Source: DAONJL01 sp035405645 [NCBI: bacterium] (GTDB lineage: Bacteria > JAGOBX01 > DAONJL01). From it: a DNA stretch of 31,789 nucleotides. This document shows positions 1 through 7,854 of this stretch, piece after piece (position 1 is the first letter of the stretch; the number at the start of each line of letters is the position of its first letter). Where the stretch lies: positions 1 to 31,789 of the forward strand of contig DAONJL010000028.1 of assembly GCA_035405645.1 (NCBI GenBank), given 5' to 3'. The translations under genes and the position numbers were made by a program. The notes beneath the pieces were generated by a model. It did not search any database. It had not been told where the DNA came from and saw only the letters and a program-made list of their open reading frames with translations.

Positions 1-44
1 AGTGTAAGCGAAATAATTAAAAATAATTTTATCAGATTTTTCAT
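1..44 (-). CDS. Start of an exported protein, truncated by the window edge
   Basis: A minus-strand ATG at 44..42 follows a perfect AGGAGGT at 57..51 with 7 bases between. It opens a frame reading MKNLIKLFLIISLT, which has the lysine-then-hydrophobic pattern of a signal peptide. It starts 18 bases after the FecR-domain gene stops, on the same strand, so it is probably the third gene of that operon. Only 14 codons are visible, so the function cannot be named. Confidence 0.7.
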   Translation of the reverse strand, partial: MKNLIKLFLIISLT

Positions 45-62
45 TTTTTTACCTCCTGTTTT

Positions 63-1007
63 TTATCTAAAATTTACATTTATTTTAAGTTTTGATTTTT
101 CTAATATTGGTTTTGTAGTTGTTGTAACAACAGTTTCAACTATTGTCTTAGTAGTTGTATTTAACAAAGTGTCAGGAGGTCTTATTGGTTCAGTTTTTGG
201 TGTAGGTGCTACTGATGGTGCAATTTCTGATTTTACTTCTGATTTCACCTCTGGTGTAATTTCTGATTTTATTTCTGGTTTTTCAGTTTGTTCTGCTGGT
301 TGTGATGGCTGGGCAGGTGCAGGTGCTTCTTGTTCTTTAACTGGTGCGATTGATGTTTGCGAACCTTCTATTAAACCTTTTAATTCCCTTATTTCACTTT
401 GTGACATTTGTCTTGGTGGTTCTGGTGTCTTACCAATTGAAACATTAGTTGTTTGACCTGGCATAACGAAAGTTTGAATATGTGGCATTGAAATATTTGA
501 AACAGCAACAATTCCATTCATTACTTTAACTGAAGTTGTTTGTGCAGTATGAGAAGTATTAAATAAAGTGCCGCGCACACCGCATACTGCTGTTGGTGTT
601 TTTATAGTGAATTCTGATTGGCTTGACAATTTTCCAACTTTTGATAAAATATTTCCTTTTTCCATTTTTAATGATATTTTTTTCATTGGCTGTGATTTAC
701 TGAAAAATAATTTTTTATTTACCTGTTCACCTGCTATTGCTTTTTCCAGTGTTGTGATAGTATTTTCAGAAATTCTGATAAATGTTTTTTCATCAAATTT
801 TAAATCAACTATTGATTCTTTTCCAGTCCGAATTTGACTGCCCTGTTTTACAATCATACCTTCTTTTAATTCGAGCCAATTCTCTTCTTGTGGCGGAAGT
901 AAATAAGCAATACCAACAACATAATCAACCTTAGGTTCAATAATTTCATCAGCAAATAAAAGATATGGAATTAACAGAAGAAAAATAATATAAATTTTTT
1001 TGCACAT
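63..1007 (-). CDS. Exported FecR-domain protein
   Basis: This 314-residue protein has a signal peptide at residues 1-19 (hydrophobic core ending LLFAD). A FecR domain spans about 45-190: the stretch around 50-90 (VKQGSQIRTG, then a D-x-K-F-D-E segment) and the hallmark TPTAVCGVRGTLF near 138-149. Residues 195-300 are low complexity, rich in Pro, Glu, Lys and Thr, with short imperfect KSE/EV repeats at about 246-262, and probably form a flexible tether in the periplasm or envelope. In many uncultivated diderms such FecR proteins are not paired with an iron sigma/anti-sigma system, and none is visible here, so an iron-regulatory role is not supported; a surface or scaffold role is as likely. 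The ATG at 1007 follows AGGAG. It lies 23 bases downstream of the outer-membrane protein gene, in the same operon. Confidence 0.8.
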   Translation of the reverse strand: MCKKIYIIFLLLIPYLLFADEIIEPKVDYVVGIAYLLPPQEENWLELKEGMIVKQGSQIRTGKESIVDLKFDEKTFIRISENTITTLEKAIAGEQVNKKLFFSKSQPMKKISLKMEKGNILSKVGKLSSQSEFTIKTPTAVCGVRGTLFNTSHTAQTTSVKVMNGIVAVSNISMPHIQTFVMPGQTTNVSIGKTPEPPRQMSQSEIRELKGLIEGSQTSIAPVKEQEAPAPAQPSQPAEQTEKPEIKSEITPEVKSEVKSEIAPSVAPTPKTEPIRPPDTLLNTTTKTIVETVVTTTTKPILEKSKLKINVNFR

Positions 1008-1030
1008 AATTTCATCTCCTTTTTTAAAAA

Positions 1031-1915
1031 TTAAAAACTATATGATAAACTAGAAATAATCAATTTATTAAGTGTTGAATCACCAATATTTTTACCTAAC
1101 AATAATGTTGAACTTAATTTATTTGAAATAGCATAGCGAGCACCTAAAAATAAAATTTGCGAAAACTCATTATCATTTGCTGCAATATCAGGTGTTGTTA
1201 ATTCTAATGAAGCAGAAAATTTTTCAGAAAAACCACGAGAATATGCTATACCATAACTAAATTTACTATCATCAGAAGAAGTGAATTTACCACAATCATT
1301 ATAATTATAACCAAAACTAAAATTAAATGAATTACTTTTTATTTTTTTTTCGAGTTTGATAGTAAGATTTATGTCTGTTTTATTATTGTCGCCGACAATA
1401 TCTTTAGCACCAGTAGGAAAAGTAAGAGAAGCACCAAAACCAAGACCAAAACCAAAATCATCTTGATTTAAAAATTGGTTATTTATGCTTAATGAAATAT
1501 CAGCCATCCCTTTTTGGTTTTCAGCTGCAGGAATCTTATTGTAAGCAATTGGAAGAGAAATTGATAAATCATTAGTTTCATTTAAACCATAAGAAAAAGA
1601 GAATGGAATCATATACGATTTAAAATCACTATTTTTAATTGAAACATAAGCAAAGCCAAAACCAGCTGACATAGAACCTTTTTCTCCTGAAGTTGAAGGA
1701 CCACTCACAGCATTTGAACCTGCTGGATAACTGATTTCTTCTTTTTCTTCAATCCCTGATAATGGCCGAATATTTTTTACTTCTTGTGGTTCACGCAATA
1801 CATTTATTGGTGTTTGAGTAAAAGAAAATAATGTTGAATAAAAGAGAAATAAAATTAAAATTAAATAAATGAATTTGAAATTAGAAAAATTTTTCCTTTT
1901 AATTAATTGATTCAT
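1031..1915 (-). CDS. Outer-membrane beta-barrel protein
   Basis: The 294-residue protein begins with a long basic and hydrophobic N-terminus (residues 1-33), consistent with a signal peptide. A linker of about 50 residues follows, then from about residue 80 alternating amphipathic strands rich in Gly, Ser, Phe and Tyr. The last residues, SLSYSF, end in an aromatic Phe, the usual BAM recognition signal. The strand pattern resembles small transporter-type barrels such as the Phenol_MetA_deg family, but I cannot assign a substrate. The ATG at 1915 has a GGAGG at about 1925..1921. It is the first gene of the leftward operon with the FecR-domain gene, under a candidate promoter at 1946-1973. It is direct evidence for an outer membrane in this organism. 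Confidence 0.8.
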   Translation of the reverse strand: MNQLIKRKNFSNFKFIYLILILFLFYSTLFSFTQTPINVLREPQEVKNIRPLSGIEEKEEISYPAGSNAVSGPSTSGEKGSMSAGFGFAYVSIKNSDFKSYMIPFSFSYGLNETNDLSISLPIAYNKIPAAENQKGMADISLSINNQFLNQDDFGFGLGFGASLTFPTGAKDIVGDNNKTDINLTIKLEKKIKSNSFNFSFGYNYNDCGKFTSSDDSKFSYGIAYSRGFSEKFSASLELTTPDIAANDNEFSQILFLGARYAISNKLSSTLLLGKNIGDSTLNKLIISSLSYSF

Positions 1916-1945
1916 AATATCCTCCTTTTTTTAAATTAAATATTT

Positions 1946-1973
1946 ATTTTATATAAAAAAAAAATAAAGTCAA
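1946..1973 (-). promoter_or_regulatory. Candidate sigma70-type promoter for the barrel/FecR operon
   Basis: On the minus strand TTGACT (1973..1968) is followed after 16 bases by TAAAAT (1951..1946), about 30 bases before the ATG of the barrel gene. Base composition makes -10-like hexamers common here, so the -35 match carries most of the weight. Confidence 0.45.
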
Positions 1974-2400
1974 GAATAATTATAAAAATTGTATTTTTAT
2001 AATTTCTGAAAAGCAAAAAAAATAAAAGCAATTTGTACGAACAGATTCGATAGACAAAATATAAAAAAACTTATAATGTTATGAAACCAAAACTAGAAAT
2101 TTAGTTTTTGATTTATAAAAAATATACCTTTGCGTAAGTAATGCGTATTTGCACCCTGTGTTAATTATAAAAAATAAATCATAAACCGTTTCTTTCTATA
2201 TATAAATAAAATATTTCATAGTTATTATTTAATCATTCATTTTTTAATAGAGTTTGGAGTGTATGTTTTTTTAATCTTAAATGTAGATGAAAAAATAAAA
2301 ATTAGAGTTCTCTTAAAAGATAAAAATTTGAAAATAAAACCAGCAAAAATAAAAAAGGGAAATATTGGAAATTTTAGAAAAAAATTTTTTATAAAAGATA

Positions 2401-2429
2401 TTGACAAAATTGGTTTTTTGTGCTATATT
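2401..2429 (+). promoter_or_regulatory. Strong extended -10 sigma70-type promoter
   Basis: A consensus TTGACA at 2401-2406 is followed by a 17-base spacer and TATATT at 2424-2429. The TG at 2421-2422 makes an extended -10. Transcription should start near 2436, leaving a leader of about 73 bases before the ATG at 2509. It probably drives the four-gene run 2509-7642. Confidence 0.75.
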
Positions 2430-2508
2430 GTTTATAGAGTAAAAAAAATTTATTTTTTTCTTTACTTTTTTTCGTTTTTATTATTTAATTTTTTATTAAG
2501 GAGGCCAA

Positions 2509-3636
2509 ATGAAAAAATTAAATTTATTTTTCATTCTTCTATTTATTTCTACTTTTTTATTTTCTTATCAAAATTACAAAAACACTGATGATAATGAGTT
2601 AAATGATGAAGATTATTTTCAACAACATAAAGATATTTCTAAAAGTTTTCAATATAATGAATACAATTATAATGAACAATACGCAAATGATTTGAATAAT
2701 TTAAAGCCAACTTTTTTAAATGAATTAAGACTACCACAATCATATCAAAAAAAAGAAAGTAAAAAAATTGATTTTAATGAATTAGAAAAGAGAATAAATA
2801 ATTATTTATCAAAATATAAATATGTGCGAGTTGGTTATTATATCAAAGATATAAATAGAAATGAAAAAATAGAAAGTAATGCAGATGAATTATTTGCATC
2901 AGCGTCAGTTGTTAAAGTGCCACTTGCACTTGCTTTATTTAAAGATATTGAAAATGGTTTAATTTCAACATATAGATATCCATTATATGAAGAAAGACAT
3001 CGTGCGCGTGGTTCTGGTTATTTAAAAAGATTAAAATCAGGACAAAGATTTTCAATTGCAGATTTAACTTATTTAATGCTTGCACGGAGTGATAATACAG
3101 CGACAAATATATTAGCAGATATAGTAGGAATAGATAGAGTTACAAAATTTTGCTGGAAAAATGGGTGGGTAAATACAAATTTTGTTCGTGATGTAATGGA
3201 CTTAAAGGCTCGTGATAAAGGGATAGAAAATTGGACCACACCGCGTGAAATAGGCGAAATGTTTGAAGCATTATACAAAGGCACATTATTAAATAGGACA
3301 TTATCAAATATATTATTAGCATATATGTTAAATCCACCAATTGCTGATAGAATACCACGATATTTACCAGCATCTGTTGATGTTGTTCACAAAACTGGTT
3401 TAATCTATGATAATACACACGATGCAGGCATAATGTTTTTAGGTGATAATCAGGTTATTGTTATTTCTGTATTTGTAGATAATATTGGTGCTAATTATAA
3501 AATAGGGAAACATATAATAGGCAAAATAGCAGAAATGGTTTATGAAGAAAGTATATCAGAACCACGAATAGTAAAAGCAACATATAATTACCCAAACAAA
3601 ACAAAAAGAAAGAAAAGTAATTATAGATACAATTAA
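2509..3636 (+). CDS. Exported class-A-beta-lactamase-like serine hydrolase
   Basis: The 375-residue protein has a signal peptide (residues 1-20). A low-complexity Asn/Tyr/Gln-rich segment (20-95) precedes a beta-lactamase2/transpeptidase-like domain (about 96-345). The three serine-hydrolase motifs are present and in order: SVVK (S133, K136), SDN (194-196) and KTG (295-297). The Glu166-x-x-Leu-Asn motif of true class A beta-lactamases is missing from the omega-loop position before WTTP (242-245), so deacylation of beta-lactams by the usual route is unlikely. A periplasmic peptidoglycan or peptide hydrolase, or a penicillin-binding protein, fits better. The C-terminus is basic. The start is fixed by AAGGAGG at 2498-2504. 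It is the first gene of a four-gene run. Confidence 0.85.
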   Translation: MKKLNLFFILLFISTFLFSYQNYKNTDDNELNDEDYFQQHKDISKSFQYNEYNYNEQYANDLNNLKPTFLNELRLPQSYQKKESKKIDFNELEKRINNYLSKYKYVRVGYYIKDINRNEKIESNADELFASASVVKVPLALALFKDIENGLISTYRYPLYEERHRARGSGYLKRLKSGQRFSIADLTYLMLARSDNTATNILADIVGIDRVTKFCWKNGWVNTNFVRDVMDLKARDKGIENWTTPREIGEMFEALYKGTLLNRTLSNILLAYMLNPPIADRIPRYLPASVDVVHKTGLIYDNTHDAGIMFLGDNQVIVISVFVDNIGANYKIGKHIIGKIAEMVYEESISEPRIVKATYNYPNKTKRKKSNYRYN

Positions 3637-3660
3637 AAAAAATATAAAGAGGAAAAAAAT

Positions 3661-5064
3661 ATGAACTGGTATATTTCATTAAATTCAAATATCGAAGGTC
3701 CTTATACAACAGAACAAATCAAGGAATTTTATAAGACAGGAAAAATAAATAATGACACTTATGTATTAAAAGAAGGAACGACAGATTGGAAGAGTTTTGG
3801 AATGACACCAGAATTTCAAACAAAACAACAAAATGTGAATCAACAAAAAATACAAAATATAAATCCATCAAATGTAGTAGATGAAGAAGGGTTATGTCCT
3901 ACTTGTGGATATTTTGCAGGCTCATTATTAGCGTGTCCACGCTGTGGTGCTTCTGTTAACAAAAAAATCAGTTTAGTTCTTGTGAAAAAGATTTCTGTCA
4001 TAGGTTCAATAATAGGAATAATATTATTATGGTATGCAGCATATTTAAAACAACCAATAACAGTAAATATTGGTGATATAGATGAAAAAATGAATGGTGC
4101 ATTTGTTCGAATAGAAGGTAAAATAATAGCGTATGAAGAGAATAAAGAAAAAAATTCATTACGAATGAAAATAGATGATGGCACAGGAATAATAAATATA
4201 AGTGCATTTAATAAATTAGATGCATTAAAGAAAATTTTTAAAGACAGGATGCCAGGTATTGGCGATAAAGTTGAGATTGTTGGTTCAATAAATGAAACAC
4301 AAAAATTTGGTATTTCTATGTTTTTATCAGTTCCTGAGCGTTTAAAAATAATAGAAAAATTTGATTTAAAAGAAGTAGAACTTGGTAAATTAACACGCAA
4401 AAATGTAGGTGATATAGTTAAAATAGTAGCAGTAGTAAGTTCTTATGATAAAAGGACAACACGGAAAGGAACAGTATTACATAGTTATGTATTACGAGAT
4501 AAAACAGGGAAAATTGGATTAACATTATTTGACAAAGCAATAGCAAATTTACCAGAAGAGACAAAATCATTATTTAATGTAGGAAATAAATTAGAGTTAA
4601 TAATAAGGATAGGCGAATACAGAGGCGAATTACAGGCAGAAATAGTTGATTTTAGTAAAATAGTAAAAGTAGGCGAAGAAAATGTAGAAGAAATGAAGAA
4701 AGAAGAAGGAAAAGAAGAAGAGTCAACAGAAAAAGAAGAGAGTAAAAAAGAAGAGCCAAAAGAAGAAATAAAAGAGAATACAGTAGGCAATTTAAAGAAG
4801 AGTGATGTAGGAAAGACATATAAATTTAAGTTAGAAGTAATAACATTGTCAAAGAAGAGCAAAGGAACATTATTAAAATTAAAAGATGAAAATGGCGATG
4901 AAATAGAAATGATGGTATGGGATAGTTTAAGTAATCGAATAAGTAATTTTGATAAATTAAAATCAGGTTCACAAATAGAAGGAAAATTTGAAGTAAGTGA
5001 ATATAGAAATAAATTACAATTAAAAATCAAAGAAGCAGAAGATTTAAAAATAATAAAAAAATAA
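3661..5064 (+). CDS. GYF_2, zinc-ribbon, single-TM, OB-fold protein
   Basis: The 467-residue protein has an unusual domain series. Residues 2-47 match the GYF_2 pattern (NWYISLNSNIEGPYTTEQI, later TDWKSF). A zinc ribbon follows with Cys79, Cys82, Cys92 and Cys95. One transmembrane helix spans about 105-128. Two OB-fold-like modules lie at about 135-230 and 238-335 (VRIEGKI, IDDGTGIINI; YVLRDKTGKIGLTLF). A Lys/Glu-rich linker spans 336-372 and a third OB-like module about 375-465. If the GYF and ribbon parts are cytoplasmic, the OB folds face the periplasm; the reverse topology cannot be excluded. OB folds of this tRNA_anti-like type often bind nucleic acid, but no function is proven. It sits 24 bases after the hydrolase gene and 13 before the next gene. 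Confidence 0.75.
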   Translation: MNWYISLNSNIEGPYTTEQIKEFYKTGKINNDTYVLKEGTTDWKSFGMTPEFQTKQQNVNQQKIQNINPSNVVDEEGLCPTCGYFAGSLLACPRCGASVNKKISLVLVKKISVIGSIIGIILLWYAAYLKQPITVNIGDIDEKMNGAFVRIEGKIIAYEENKEKNSLRMKIDDGTGIINISAFNKLDALKKIFKDRMPGIGDKVEIVGSINETQKFGISMFLSVPERLKIIEKFDLKEVELGKLTRKNVGDIVKIVAVVSSYDKRTTRKGTVLHSYVLRDKTGKIGLTLFDKAIANLPEETKSLFNVGNKLELIIRIGEYRGELQAEIVDFSKIVKVGEENVEEMKKEEGKEEESTEKEESKKEEPKEEIKENTVGNLKKSDVGKTYKFKLEVITLSKKSKGTLLKLKDENGDEIEMMVWDSLSNRISNFDKLKSGSQIEGKFEVSEYRNKLQLKIKEAEDLKIIKK

Positions 5065-5077
5065 AGAGTGATGAATT

Positions 5078-6490
5078 ATGCCATTAGTAATAATATTATA
5101 TGTGTTATTGGGTACAGTAGTTGCCGGGTTATTATGTTTAATTCCATCTTTACATATTTATAATGTTGCTGGAATAGTTTTATTAATCTGGTTTAAAGTA
5201 CGTGATGTTATTCCATACTATGTAATAGCACCATTATTTATGTCAATGATTGTTGCATATTCTTTTTTAAACAATATACCAATGACATTTTTTGCAGCAG
5301 CAGATGAATCAGCTGGCGCATCAATATTACCATCAGTTGATATGGTGAAAAATGGAAAAGGAAGAGATGCCTCAATTCTATCAGGGCTTGGTTCATTAGC
5401 AGGAATTATAATTCTTATAATATTTACACCATTTTTTTATTTTATCTGGACTTATGTGACAGCAGTAATAAGTCCACATTTACATTGGTTATTAGGAATT
5501 ATAATGGTATTTTATATAATGAGTGAATGGCCCAAAGGAGCAGGTAGAGGCAAAACACCGTGGGAAAAATTTAAAGATAGCTGGCGGAATGTTTTTGCTG
5601 GTATGGTTACATTTACCTTATCAGCAATAGTAGGTTTAATAGTCACTACAAAACCACTAACACCGCCTGAATTAAGTTATCAGAGTATAATGCCAATATT
5701 TTTAGGTTTTTTTGCATTTCCATCGATTATTCAGACTTTAATATCAGATAGTAAAATACCACACAAGCAATATAAATCAAAATATATAAATGCAGGTTAT
5801 TCAGATTTTGGTGTTGCTGCTTTACCTGGTATAATTGGTGGTTTGATTGCATCATATATGCCAGCAGTAACAGCAGGTATAGGTGCTATATTTGCAAGTC
5901 ATATGACTAATCACAGAAATTTACAACAAGCATCATTTGAAAAACCAACACAGCCAGGCACAGTAGTAAAATTATATACGCCTGAAATTTATTATCAACA
6001 AGAACGAGTATTTTTAATTGGCGGCGGTGTAACGAAATTATTGTATTATGTTGGCGCTTTTTTGTTATTATTTGTATTAACTGATTTAACGCCAAATGGT
6101 ATGGGACGCGGTGGGTTAAATGTTTTATTAAAACCAGTTTTTTCACCTGAAAAAGGTGATTATTTTATTATGCTGGCAACAATAATTTTTTCTGGTTCTA
6201 TTTCTATGCTTGCTCTTATTTGGTTTACTGATATAACAATAAAATTACTACCAAAAATAAATATTAAAAAGATTTATATTGTTATAATTTTTGTTTTATT
6301 GCTTATAGTATATTTTATGGGCGGCGGGCTAACAGGAATTTTTATAGCAGCAGTGACAACCTGTATTGGCTGTATTCCTGTTTTTTATAATTGCCGTCGT
6401 TCTCATTGTATGGCTGTTTTACTTGTCCCAATTGCTTTAAATATGGCTGGTTATAGCGATGCAATTGCACGAATATTAAAATTAATATAA
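5078..6490 (+). CDS. TctA-like polytopic membrane protein (COG1784-like)
   Basis: The 470-residue protein has about ten or more predicted transmembrane segments. Three stretches recall the TctA/DUF112 superfamily, especially the archaeal-type branch (COG1784): GLLCLIPSLHIYN near 17-29 (GLIPGxH-like), IPMTFFAAADESAGASILPS at 67-86 (the FxGAPDE-like loop), and LPGIIGGLIASYMPAVTAGI at 249-268 (LPG repeat in the second half). True tripartite tricarboxylate transporters need a TctB membrane subunit and a TctC binding protein; neither is nearby, so a transport role and substrate are not established. The gene lies 13 bases after the OB-fold gene and 12 before the YdjM-like gene. The assignment rests on remembered motif patterns, not a search. 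Confidence 0.6.
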   Translation: MPLVIILYVLLGTVVAGLLCLIPSLHIYNVAGIVLLIWFKVRDVIPYYVIAPLFMSMIVAYSFLNNIPMTFFAAADESAGASILPSVDMVKNGKGRDASILSGLGSLAGIIILIIFTPFFYFIWTYVTAVISPHLHWLLGIIMVFYIMSEWPKGAGRGKTPWEKFKDSWRNVFAGMVTFTLSAIVGLIVTTKPLTPPELSYQSIMPIFLGFFAFPSIIQTLISDSKIPHKQYKSKYINAGYSDFGVAALPGIIGGLIASYMPAVTAGIGAIFASHMTNHRNLQQASFEKPTQPGTVVKLYTPEIYYQQERVFLIGGGVTKLLYYVGAFLLLFVLTDLTPNGMGRGGLNVLLKPVFSPEKGDYFIMLATIIFSGSISMLALIWFTDITIKLLPKINIKKIYIVIIFVLLLIVYFMGGGLTGIFIAAVTTCIGCIPVFYNCRRSHCMAVLLVPIALNMAGYSDAIARILKLI

Positions 6491-6502
6491 AAGGTGTAAT
6501 TT

Positions 6503-7642
6503 ATGAAAGGCTTCACTCATTTTATGTCTGGTATTGCAGCCGCTACTTTTATTCCAGAAGTAGTAAGAATGTCAACATCATCTCGCCTTGATACAGTTGA
6601 AGGTGCTGCAAGTTCTTTTATTATTTTACTTGCTGGTGCTTTTGGTATTTTACCTGATACAATGGATTTTAAATTAGGCCAATTTTTTTCTATTGCGGAA
6701 TATGAGATTGACCCTGATCCACGAAATCCAGACCCGCAAGCAATGACTGATATTTTTGCAAAAGCAGTAAATGAAGCAGGTGATACAGGCAAGGATGTTC
6801 GGGTTCAACTTTTTCCTATCCAATTAGGTGCGAGTTTATGGCGTCAATATAATATTATTTTTGAACCAGATGAAGTGATAATTCAATTTAATGAAATTGT
6901 AAAAACATCGCAGGTGCCAATTCCAAATACTGCACCACCACCAGAAAGAAGAGTTGGCAGGACAAAATTAAGATATGAATTAAAAGCACGAACAAATGAA
7001 ATTTGCTGGATGAATAGAGCAGTGCGTTGGTTAAGGCATAAAATAAAGGGCGAAGATCCACCACCAGGTCCAGTAAAGCCATCTACATTAGATATATTAA
7101 GTGGCACTCAGTTTGCCTTTCACAAAGAATCTGATGGAAAAATTTATTTTAATTGGTTGCCGTGGCATCGAACCTGGTCACATTCTTATGTGTTAGGTTT
7201 TTTCCTTTCTATTCCAATTTATATTATTGCTTATTTATTAAATTTACATCATTGGTGGTTATATGGTCTTGTTGCTTATTTAGGTTTTTTTGTTCATCTT
7301 ACTGAAGATATGACAGGACATATTGGCGGTGCTTTATTCTGGCCTTTTCATAAACCTCGTTCAGAAGGGCTTGAGTTATTTAAAGCATCAGACCCACGAA
7401 CTAATTTTAGTATTGATTATGCTGCAATGGTTTTGATTATTTATAACCTTGATAGATTTAGCACAAAGAAAATTCCATTATTACAAACCTGGTATGGGCA
7501 TATTGTATTTTTACTGCTTTTTCTGGTTATTCCTTTATTTATTTATTTTAAAGTTGTGGCAAAAATCAAAGAAAAATTACACTCAGCAAAAAAGATTGGT
7601 TTAGAAGAACCTGATGGCACTGGTGAAGCAATTGTTGATTAA
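6503..7642 (+). CDS. YdjM-like membrane-bound metal-dependent hydrolase with a large insertion
   Basis: The 379-residue protein carries the YdjM/PF04307 signature split in two. An N-terminal part has GFTHFMSG (His6) and GILPDTMD (Asp52, Asp55). A C-terminal part has WHRTWSHS (His222, His227) and FFVHLTEDMTGHIGG (His265, Asp269, His273), followed by WPF. These His and Asp residues are the probable metal ligands. About 150 residues (60-215), polar and proline-containing, separate the halves, where family members usually have a short connection. Three or four hydrophobic helices lie at about 35-50, 229-275 and 330-350. AAGGTG at 6491-6496 precedes the ATG. It is the last gene of the four-gene run. 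No substrate is known for this family. Confidence 0.7.
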   Translation: MKGFTHFMSGIAAATFIPEVVRMSTSSRLDTVEGAASSFIILLAGAFGILPDTMDFKLGQFFSIAEYEIDPDPRNPDPQAMTDIFAKAVNEAGDTGKDVRVQLFPIQLGASLWRQYNIIFEPDEVIIQFNEIVKTSQVPIPNTAPPPERRVGRTKLRYELKARTNEICWMNRAVRWLRHKIKGEDPPPGPVKPSTLDILSGTQFAFHKESDGKIYFNWLPWHRTWSHSYVLGFFLSIPIYIIAYLLNLHHWWLYGLVAYLGFFVHLTEDMTGHIGGALFWPFHKPRSEGLELFKASDPRTNFSIDYAAMVLIIYNLDRFSTKKIPLLQTWYGHIVFLLLFLVIPLFIYFKVVAKIKEKLHSAKKIGLEEPDGTGEAIVD

Positions 7643-7719
7643 TTTCTTTTTGCAACTAATAATATGAATAAGAAATAAGACGAAAAAGATTAATTAATTT
7701 CAATTAACTAAAAGTCTGA

Positions 7720-7741
7720 ACTCTGCATTATTTACTCTGCA
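7720..7741 (+). repeat. Short direct repeat ACTCTGCA
   Basis: ACTCTGCA occurs at 7720-7727 and again at 7734-7741, a 14-base period, in the 212-base gap between the YdjM-like and RND adaptor genes. The gap also holds TTGACA at 7789-7794, with only a poor AAAAAT 17 bases later, as a possible promoter for the RND genes. No terminator hairpin is visible. Confidence 0.4.
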
Positions 7742-7854
7742 CTTTATATCTCACTAAATTTTTATTATAAAAAAATATAAAATTAGTCTTGACATTTATT
7801 TTATTTTATAGAAAAATCATTTGAACTTTAATTTTAAAAAATTTTTTTCTATTT

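Larger units (their letters stand above)
1916..2508. other. Divergent intergenic region
   Basis: This 593-base stretch separates the leftward barrel operon from the rightward hydrolase operon. It holds the two promoters listed separately. It also has a weak AT-rich stem (AAAACTA at 2089-2095 pairing with TAGTTTT at 2102-2108), and a GC-richer patch with TGCGTA at 2131-2136 and again at 2142-2147, an 11-base period. The open frame at 2259-2588 lacks a ribosome binding site, spans the promoter and overlaps the real start at 2509, so I do not call it a gene. Confidence 0.6.

Noticed and set aside
2259-2588. Open frame of 109 codons upstream of the serine hydrolase
   Set aside because: It has no ribosome binding site, runs through the promoter at 2401-2429, overlaps the well-supported start at 2509 and has Lys/Phe-rich composition expected of AT-rich non-coding DNA.
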